Assembly: GCA_040768665.1 (NCBI GenBank)
Contig: JAXGMN010000008.1
Location: 62,001-126,000, forward strand
Length of the DNA stretch: 64,000 bases
Source: JABWBD01 sp040768665
GTDB taxonomy: Bacteria; Planctomycetota; Planctomycetia; Pirellulales; Thermoguttaceae
Reading direction: 5' to 3'
This document shows, piece by piece, positions 58,704 through 64,000 of this stretch; the stretch's first letter is position 1, and each line of letters starts with the position of its first letter. Under the pieces are notes generated by a model, which was not told where the DNA came from, searched no databases, and saw only the letters and a list, made by a program, of their open reading frames with translations. The position numbers and the translations under genes were made by a program.

Positions 58704-59199
58704 CGTCCGTTTCCCCGCTGAAAAGTCCCTCCTTCTCAAGCAGCCTGAGAAACTCGATATCGCCGACCTGCCGGTATTGGTCCAGGTTTTCCAAGACGGG
58801 CAGATCCTCGAGCAACTGCCGGTTGGGATCGGGCCGGAGCAAGGCCACAAGGAGAAAGCCGACCAGTGTCGCCATCGCGATGCTGCCGACGTGCACGAGC
58901 AACCTCCATCGCGGGGGCGTGCGTTGGACGCGGCGGACTTCGTCTTCCGCCTCGACTGCGACCATTTCGAGTGTCGTCTGCGTGAAGCTCGCATCAACCT
59001 CGTCCGAACCCAAATCGTCGAGCATGTCCCAAGTCTGCTCGAGTTTCTGCAATGTCAGACGAACCTGGGGATCGGAGGTGAGGAGTTGCTCGATGCGGCG
59101 TTCCGCCGGCGCATCCAGTTCGCCGTCGAGATACGCAACCAACTCCTCTTCGACGGACGGGCCGCCAGTCGGATCGTAGTCGGTGTTCTCGTGCGACAT
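58693..59199 (-). CDS. Anti-sigma factor-like single-pass membrane protein
   Basis: The 168-aa product starts at ATG 59199. The N-terminal cytoplasmic segment LVAYLDGELDAPAERRIEQLL is typical of anti-sigma domains, here without zinc-binding Cys/His residues. One transmembrane helix (about residues 103-124, GSIAMATLVGFLLVALL) precedes a short outer tail. It follows the ECF sigma gene by 15 bp and overlaps the next gene by 11 bp, so it is the likely membrane inhibitor of that sigma factor. Confidence 0.82.
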   Translation of the reverse strand: MSHENTDYDPTGGPSVEEELVAYLDGELDAPAERRIEQLLTSDPQVRLTLQKLEQTWDMLDDLGSDEVDASFTQTTLEMVAVEAEDEVRRVQRTPPRWRLLVHVGSIAMATLVGFLLVALLRPDPNRQLLEDLPVLENLDQYRQVGDIEFLRLLEKEGLFSGETDDGT

Positions 59200-59214
59200 C
59201 GTAATCGTCTGCTA

Positions 59215-59877
59215 CTAAGTCGGGTTCGGTGAGCGGTCTGCGTCGTGAGAGCCGGGTAATTCGCCGTGCTCCATGTAGGCCTCGAGCACGTCGCGCAGGT
59301 TTACGCGAGCCCGGCTCAAGAGCGACTTGATCGCCTGCGGCGACAGCTCCATGGCTTCGGCGATATCGGCATAACTCATCTCTTCAAACTTGCTGAGCAA
59401 TACGGCCATTCGCTGCCGGTCGTTGAGGGCCTCCAGGGCCATCCGGACCATTTGGCGTGTTTCGGCTTTGTCGAGTTGGCGTGCGGGCATCTGCCCACTG
59501 CTGGCCTGGAGCAATCGTTCCATCGGACGAGCCCCGGACAGTCCGCTTTGCTGGGTTTCGAGGCTCACCTCGCGGCGTCGTGAGCGGTTTCGCAGGGCAT
59601 TGGCAGCGACATTATTCGCGATTGTGTACATCCAGGTCGAAAACTTTGCGCCCGGCACGTAGGTCTTTCTTGCGCGATAGATTCGCAAGAAAACCTCTTG
59701 CGCCAAGTCCTCCGCCCAGTCGCGGTTGCCCACCAGGTGCTGCAGGACGGCTACGAGCCTGTGCTGGTAGCGCAAGACCAGTTCCTCAAAGGCCGTGGCG
59801 CTGCCGTCGCGGACTTCGAGCATCAACCGCACGTCGGGGTCGCGGAGGGCGCCAAATTGAGTCGATTCGCTAATCAC
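59215..59877 (-). CDS. ECF-type RNA polymerase sigma factor
   Basis: The 220-aa product is started at GTG 59877; the adjacent TTG 59880 is equally possible and no clear ribosome binding site decides. Region 2 (FEELVLRYQHRLVAVLQHLVGNRDWAEDLAQEVFLRIYRARK, then FSTWMYTIANNVAANALR) and region 4 (ALEALNDRQRMAVLLSKFEEMSYADIAEAMELSPQAIKSLLSRARVNL) are intact. Three genes (sigma, anti-sigma, helical protein) form one operon on the minus strand. The -10/-35 specificity is unknown. Confidence 0.92.
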   Translation of the reverse strand: MISESTQFGALRDPDVRLMLEVRDGSATAFEELVLRYQHRLVAVLQHLVGNRDWAEDLAQEVFLRIYRARKTYVPGAKFSTWMYTIANNVAANALRNRSRRREVSLETQQSGLSGARPMERLLQASSGQMPARQLDKAETRQMVRMALEALNDRQRMAVLLSKFEEMSYADIAEAMELSPQAIKSLLSRARVNLRDVLEAYMEHGELPGSHDADRSPNPT

Positions 59878-59987
59878 CAACGCTGCACCGGCGGTGTCGT
59901 TGGAGGACGGTTTCCGTGTTCTGAACGCTCTCCCTTTAGTCTAAGCCAACTGGAACGGCGAAGCCAGAGGTGTCCCTCCCCTTACAG

Positions 59988-60055
59988 CCTATCCCAAAAC
60001 CTCGCGAGGAGAAGGGGACAGGCACCAGTCCCCGACGGTTTTGGGATAGGCTCTT
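59988..60055 (+). repeat. Palindromic element, family A-prime copy 3
   Basis: The arms GCCTATCCCAAAAC and GTTTTGGGATAGGC are perfectly inverted, and an inner GGGGACAGGCACCAGTCCCC carries the family core with almost no loop. No clear target duplication. It and the next element fill most of the 474-bp gap between the sigma gene and the heparinase-like gene; the rest shows no gene. Confidence 0.75.
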
Positions 60056-60205
60056 AGGGACGGACCCGCAGATCGCGGCCTATCCCATGAAACCCCGAAC
60101 TGCCCAGCGGGTTTCGGAGGGCCACTCCAGGCCGGCCAGTCCCGAGGGCTTGAAGTAGGGACTGGAGCAAGGCAAACTGCATGCGAGCGAGTTGCAGGAA
60201 AATCG

Positions 60206-60329
60206 GTAACCGTTCACGCCCACGGCCGGGGACTGGTCCATTTTTCGGCCACTCGACGCATTTTGGCTCTCTAGACGGTGGCCGAAAACATGGACCTGTC
60301 CCCCTCTCTTCCGCCCCGTGAACGGTTAC
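60206..60329 (-). repeat. 124-bp palindromic MITE-like element, family A copy 2, with exact 8-bp target duplication
   Basis: The ends GTAACCGTTCAC and GTGAACGGTTAC and the stem (GGGGACTGGTCCATTTTTCGG / CCGAAAACATGGACCTGTCCCC, mirrored from copy 1) match the element at 2166-2289 in opposite orientation; only the loop differs clearly. It is flanked by GAAAATCG at 60198-60205 and 60330-60337. The right duplication overlaps the ribosome binding site of the next gene. Confidence 0.88.
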
Positions 60330-60351
60330 GAAAATCGGAGGAAGGTGAATC

Positions 60352-63300
60352 ATGCCGTGTTTATTTCGCAAGAGACCGGTTTGGTGGCCAATTGTTCTGT
60401 TGTGCTTTCCGCGTTTCGTAGCAGCCGCAGACGACCGTGTGGCGTACGCGCCGGACGTGGTGGGCGTTGGCCGGATATTCATGGTGGCGCTGAACGTGCC
60501 GATCGACGTTCCGGCGCTCGAGGTAACGGTGCCGGACACGGTGCTGATGTTCGACCGCACCCCCGTGCCCGCACCCTCGCAAACTCGCAGGTTCTACTTC
60601 CGGTCGCTGAAACCCTCGCCGGACAGCAGGATTCGCTTTGCGCATCCCGCGGGCGAAATCGTCATCGCGCTAAAGATCTGGTCATTCGATGATTTGTGCT
60701 CGTTCCGGGAATTGAAGGGAGTGCAGCTTCCCCGCCGGTGGCCCTTGGGCGAACGGTTGCCGGAGTTGAAACAGCAGCAGACGTTTCCCACCGGGGCGGA
60801 GGCCCGGTCGCCGAAGAAGAAATCGAGCGGCGGCTGGCTCGACGATTCCGACGACGATATCTGGGCCATGCAGCCCGACAGCACCATCCCGCGCTGGCAC
60901 TGGACCAACATCCAACACGGCTGTCCGGTGCACGGCAAGGAGATCTACCGCAACCGGGCCTACTATCCATGGATCATGGATGGGAAGTTCCCCTGGAGTT
61001 GGAAGATCCGCTGCCCGGTCGGCGGCGAGGAATATCCGTCGAACGATTTTGCGGCCGGCGATATGACCAGCGGCCCGTTTGCCGACGACGGCATTGGCGG
61101 AGCGTGTCTTCACAATGGCGAGAAGTACGGTTTTATCGCGGAACTCTGCCAGTTCTACTGCCGGCGGATGATGCTGGTCGCTCCCCGGTGCGCCGCGGCC
61201 TACGTCAGCACCGGAGATCGGCAGTACGCCCACAAGGCCCTGGTCGCCCTCTGCCGACTGGCGGAGGAATACGCCTACCTGGCCACGATGACCCAGCACC
61301 GCCACCGCAACCGGGTGAGCCAGGTCGAACGTTTCGGGCAGGGACTCTTTGCCGAGGGACCGTGCTTGCGATCGACCGGCTTCACGACGTATCCGATCGA
61401 ACAGCCCGGCCAGTTGTGCAGCCACGCCGAAGCCTACGACCGCATCTTTCCGGTGATCGACGAAGACGACCAGATCATTTCCTTCCTTCAGAAGAAGGGT
61501 TTCGACATCCAGACCCATGAAGACGTCCGGCGATTTGTCGAAGAAAACCTGTTCGCCGTCTGGATGCAGGGCTTGATGGATAGCGCCTGCACGACCAACG
61601 AGCCCGGGGAACAGGAAGCCCTGGTCCGCGCGTCGGCGGTACTGAACTATTCGAGGGGGACCGATTTTGTCGACTGGCTTTACGACGGCGAAGGCCGCAT
61701 GCGGGTGTTTGTGACGAACGACTACTTCCGCGACGGCGCGCCCTACGAGTCGACCGGCGGATACAACGCCGCTCACGTCGTCCATGTGCCGCCGATCGTC
61801 GACGGCATGGAGCAACTGCGGCAACTCCGCCCCGACCTGTACACGGACGAGCGGTACCCGATGCTCAGCAAGATTCGAAGATACCGCAATATCTTCGATT
61901 TCTCGATGGATACTGTGACCATCGACCGATGTTACCCCCAGATTGGCGACGGAGGGAGCTTCCCGGTCTACCGCAAGCTCCCGAAGATCGCCTGGCACGA
62001 CGCCGACGCGCGGGCGTTTGAACACGCGTATCGAGTATTTCGCGATCCGAAGTTCGCCTGGGCGCTTGCGAACACGCCCGGCTGGAAACCTTCGGATGGA
62101 TTTCCCCACACGGAAGCCGAGGTCGAGCGGGAAGCGGCGAAATGGCCCGACGATTGGAACGACCGCAGTTCGCTCGACGATGGCTACGGTGTCGGAATCT
62201 TGCGCAGCGGGACGGGCGACGAGAAGCGGGCGCTCTGGATGATGTACGGCCGGGCCCGGGGCCATGTCCAGGACGACATCCTCGATATCGGCTTGCAAGC
62301 GTTTCAGGGCATCCTGCTGTGCCACATGGGCTACCCACGGAACTGGAATTATTGGGAACATTCCTGGACGAGCCACAACGTCGCCCGGCAGATCCCGTTC
62401 TGCACAATGACGGCCCAGCCGCAGCTCTTTGCGGAGGCAGGGCCGGTGCGGATCCTGGAAGCGAGGGCTCAGGCCCACGTCGACCGCGTCGACCAGGGCG
62501 AGGGCTACGTTCTGCCGGCGGACGAGTGGCAGCGGCGGCTCGTTGCGCTGGTCGATCTCGGACCCGACCGTTTCTATTGCCTCGACTTCTACCGGATCTC
62601 CGGCGGCAAGGATCACTGGTGGGCCTTTCACTGCCAGGAGGGCGAGTTCACGACCGGAGGGATCACGCTCGCCAAACAACCTGGCGGCACCCTGGCCGGT
62701 CCCGATGTGCCCTACGGCGATCCGAAATGGCTGAAGGAAAACGGCTGCAGCCATGGCGTCTACGGTTGGAGCGGACCGATGTTCGGGTTCGCCCATCTTG
62801 ACAACGTCGAGCGAGGCAAACCCTCGGGGCCGTGGTGGGCCGACTGGAAGCTCAAGACGGGCGAAGGGCTTCACGTGCGGCTCACCGTCCCCAGCGCCGA
62901 CGGGGCGGAAGTGAACGTTTGCGACGGCCGGTCGCCGGCCGGCGGGCCGTACGAAATGAAGTGGATCATGCTGCACAACCGGGCCGACGCGCCGGCCAGA
63001 ACCCAGGTGGTAAGTCTGATCGAGCCGCACTTCGGCACGCCCGCCATTGCGGCGGTCCGCCCGCTTAAACTGTCCGGCGCCGACGAGCAAGGCTTCGCCG
63101 CCTCCGGATGCGAGGTGGACCTGGGCGATCGCACCGATACGGCGCTGTTCGCAGCAGATCCGAGCGTCGTTCGCTCGGGTGACGAAGGGATCCAGTTCGC
63201 CGGCCGATTTGGATTCTATCGCGAAAAGGACGGCGTGCCCGAATCGATATGCCTGGTCGGCGGCATGCGGCTGGCCAAAGGCCGCTTCGGCATCGCGCTC

Positions 63301-63858
63301 GATCAACCCGAGTACCGCGGCAAGATCGTCAACGTCGATCGCCAGTCGCAGTCGATCACGGTCGAGCCGGCGCCCCCCGGGCTGGCGATGATGGTCGGCA
63401 GCGAGATCTTTCTGGCCAATGCCGACCGCCGGATTGCCTACAAGGTACTCCAGGCGAGACCGGTCGAGGGCGGCGCCGAACTGCAACTCGCGGGCGACTG
63501 CCGAATCGGGATCGGCCGCTCCAACGGAGCAGCGGACCACCGGATCCAAACCGGCACCCCCTTCACGCTCCAGCGTTTCCGATATTATCACGGGGCGAGA
63601 GTCACCAACGCCGACCGCACCGTGGAATATCGGATCGTGGAGGCCCGCAGCAAGCAGGCGGTGATCCTCGACTCCAAGCTTCATCCGGAGGCAAAGGCTG
63701 AGAAGCTCGGGCGGGAGTTTCCCAAAGACTCGTGGTTCGAGATCTACGACTACGGCGTCGGCGACGAGGTGGTCTGGCCGTACACGGTCGGTATCACGCT
63801 CGGCGGAGACGGAAAGTATCGGATCTCGTCGCCCGTGCCGGTGAAGGCGGAACTGTAG
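60352..63858 (+). CDS. Large exported heparinase II/III-like protein
   Basis: The 1,168-aa product starts at ATG 60352 behind GGAGGAAGG (60337-60345); the leader WWPIVLLCFPRFVAAADD is a signal peptide. After a beta-rich N-terminal part, an alpha/alpha toroid runs from about residue 200 (HGCPVHGKEIYRN, FYCRRMMLVAPRCAAAY, RDGAPYESTGGYNAAHV). It is followed by the beta-sandwich region typical of heparinase II/III-type lyases (GILRSGTGDEKRALWMMYGRARGHVQDDILDIGL, with the GHxxxD-like metal or catalytic region). It probably cleaves an acidic or sulfated polysaccharide by elimination; the substrate is unknown. A palindromic element has landed directly upstream of its ribosome binding site and may affect its expression. 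Confidence 0.8.
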   Translation: MPCLFRKRPVWWPIVLLCFPRFVAAADDRVAYAPDVVGVGRIFMVALNVPIDVPALEVTVPDTVLMFDRTPVPAPSQTRRFYFRSLKPSPDSRIRFAHPAGEIVIALKIWSFDDLCSFRELKGVQLPRRWPLGERLPELKQQQTFPTGAEARSPKKKSSGGWLDDSDDDIWAMQPDSTIPRWHWTNIQHGCPVHGKEIYRNRAYYPWIMDGKFPWSWKIRCPVGGEEYPSNDFAAGDMTSGPFADDGIGGACLHNGEKYGFIAELCQFYCRRMMLVAPRCAAAYVSTGDRQYAHKALVALCRLAEEYAYLATMTQHRHRNRVSQVERFGQGLFAEGPCLRSTGFTTYPIEQPGQLCSHAEAYDRIFPVIDEDDQIISFLQKKGFDIQTHEDVRRFVEENLFAVWMQGLMDSACTTNEPGEQEALVRASAVLNYSRGTDFVDWLYDGEGRMRVFVTNDYFRDGAPYESTGGYNAAHVVHVPPIVDGMEQLRQLRPDLYTDERYPMLSKIRRYRNIFDFSMDTVTIDRCYPQIGDGGSFPVYRKLPKIAWHDADARAFEHAYRVFRDPKFAWALANTPGWKPSDGFPHTEAEVEREAAKWPDDWNDRSSLDDGYGVGILRSGTGDEKRALWMMYGRARGHVQDDILDIGLQAFQGILLCHMGYPRNWNYWEHSWTSHNVARQIPFCTMTAQPQLFAEAGPVRILEARAQAHVDRVDQGEGYVLPADEWQRRLVALVDLGPDRFYCLDFYRISGGKDHWWAFHCQEGEFTTGGITLAKQPGGTLAGPDVPYGDPKWLKENGCSHGVYGWSGPMFGFAHLDNVERGKPSGPWWADWKLKTGEGLHVRLTVPSADGAEVNVCDGRSPAGGPYEMKWIMLHNRADAPARTQVVSLIEPHFGTPAIAAVRPLKLSGADEQGFAASGCEVDLGDRTDTALFAADPSVVRSGDEGIQFAGRFGFYREKDGVPESICLVGGMRLAKGRFGIALDQPEYRGKIVNVDRQSQSITVEPAPPGLAMMVGSEIFLANADRRIAYKVLQARPVEGGAELQLAGDCRIGIGRSNGAADHRIQTGTPFTLQRFRYYHGARVTNADRTVEYRIVEARSKQAVILDSKLHPEAKAEKLGREFPKDSWFEIYDYGVGDEVVWPYTVGITLGGDGKYRISSPVPVKAEL

Positions 63859-64000
63859 CTACTCGTTCTGAAATTCGCACGGGCCAGCTCCATGTTGGCC
63901 ACGCAACTCACCTCGGCCCCCAACCAACCGCAGCAGACGATCAAGCACCCGCTGGCGATCCTCGTACCAGTCCTTCGCCAGGACAAAGGCGGTTGTCCAT
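63859..64000 (-). CDS. Possible C-terminal end of a gene running off the right edge
   Basis: On the minus strand a frame enters from beyond 64000 and ends with TAG at 63861-63859. About 46 codons include FVLAKDWYEDRQRVLDRLLRL, which looks protein-like (an amphipathic helix rich in Asp/Arg/Leu). The stop directly abuts the stop of the heparinase-like gene, as expected for convergent genes. Too short to name; it may also be a chance frame. Confidence 0.35.
   Translation of the reverse strand, partial: WTTAFVLAKDWYEDRQRVLDRLLRLVGGRGELRGQHGAGPCEFQNE

Noticed and set aside
60682..63684. 1,000-codon open frame on the minus strand
   Set aside because: Antisense shadow of the heparinase-like gene, which has a signal peptide, ribosome binding site and conserved blocks.

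Overview
The window looks like a chromosomal segment of a high-GC planctomycete, most likely of the Pirellulales type and possibly from a metagenome assembly. The inference rests on gene content: an SHD1-domain beta-propeller protein, a Tat-exported Gfo/Idh/MocA oxidoreductase, a blaI plus M56 (BlaR1-like) pair whose sensor carries about 1,000 residues of carboxypeptidase-regulatory-like repeats, a DUF4058 protein, ECF sigma/anti-sigma cassettes with large membrane partners, an FGly sulfatase and many exported glycan-active proteins. No rRNA, tRNA, CRISPR array, integrase or intact transposase was seen.

Layout. 1-5.6 kb: GH50-like hydrolase (runs off the left edge), sialate O-acetylesterase, gingipain-type C25 peptidase. 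5.6-11.3 kb: PilZ protein, transglutaminase-like/TPR protein, ribBA, Gfo/Idh/MocA oxidoreductase, small Tyr/Gly/Cys-rich exported protein. 11.8-21.1 kb: GH123/DUF4091-like protein, SGNH hydrolase, sialidase remnant, SHD1/propeller protein, tandem YcxB-like membrane protein. 21.3-24.8 kb: a YtrA-type GntR regulator, ABC ATPase, permease and 492-aa membrane protein in one operon. 24.9-31.1 kb: exported pyruvyltransferase-like protein, secreted protein of unknown function, toroid lyase-like protein. 31.2-36 kb: DUF4058, then ECF sigma / HEAT anti-sigma-like / secretin-like cassette, and a small conserved protein. 36.2-41 kb: M56 sensor and BlaI. 41.2-44.6 kb: broken GH51-like and sulfatase genes around a vapC remnant. 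45-53.2 kb: carB, cysteine synthase, DUF2752, adenosylcobalamin-dependent ribonucleotide reductase. 53.8-60 kb: NtrC-type regulator, sugar isomerase/epimerase, SppA, and an ECF sigma / anti-sigma / helical protein cassette. 60.3-63.9 kb: heparinase-II/III-like protein. A possible partial gene runs off the right edge on the minus strand.

Function. Much of the window serves capture and breakdown of sulfated, acetylated or amino-sugar polysaccharides (GH50-, GH51- and GH123-like enzymes, sialate esterase, sulfatase, two lyase-like toroids, C25 protease). This is interleaved with housekeeping enzymes (RibBA, CarB, cysteine synthase, NrdJ) and envelope-stress style regulation (YtrA-type ABC operon, two ECF cassettes, BlaI/M56, sigma-54 regulator).

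The most striking non-coding content is a set of palindromic MITE-like elements. One family (2.2 and 60.2 kb) has inserted in frame inside a signal-peptide coding sequence and directly before a ribosome binding site. A second (6.4, 57.5 and 60.0 kb) shares its GGGGACAGG / CCAGTCCCC stem core. A third (44.8 and 49.5 kb) brackets carB-cysK. Four of these copies are bounded by exact or near-exact 8-bp direct repeats, and in two families the loop is flipped relative to the arms. Two further TA-bounded palindromes lie at 28.5 and 35.4 kb. A second theme is single-base indels, several in homopolymers, that break a sulfatase, a GH51-like gene and the 3' end of the ribonucleotide reductase; sequencing or assembly error is a real alternative to gene decay there.
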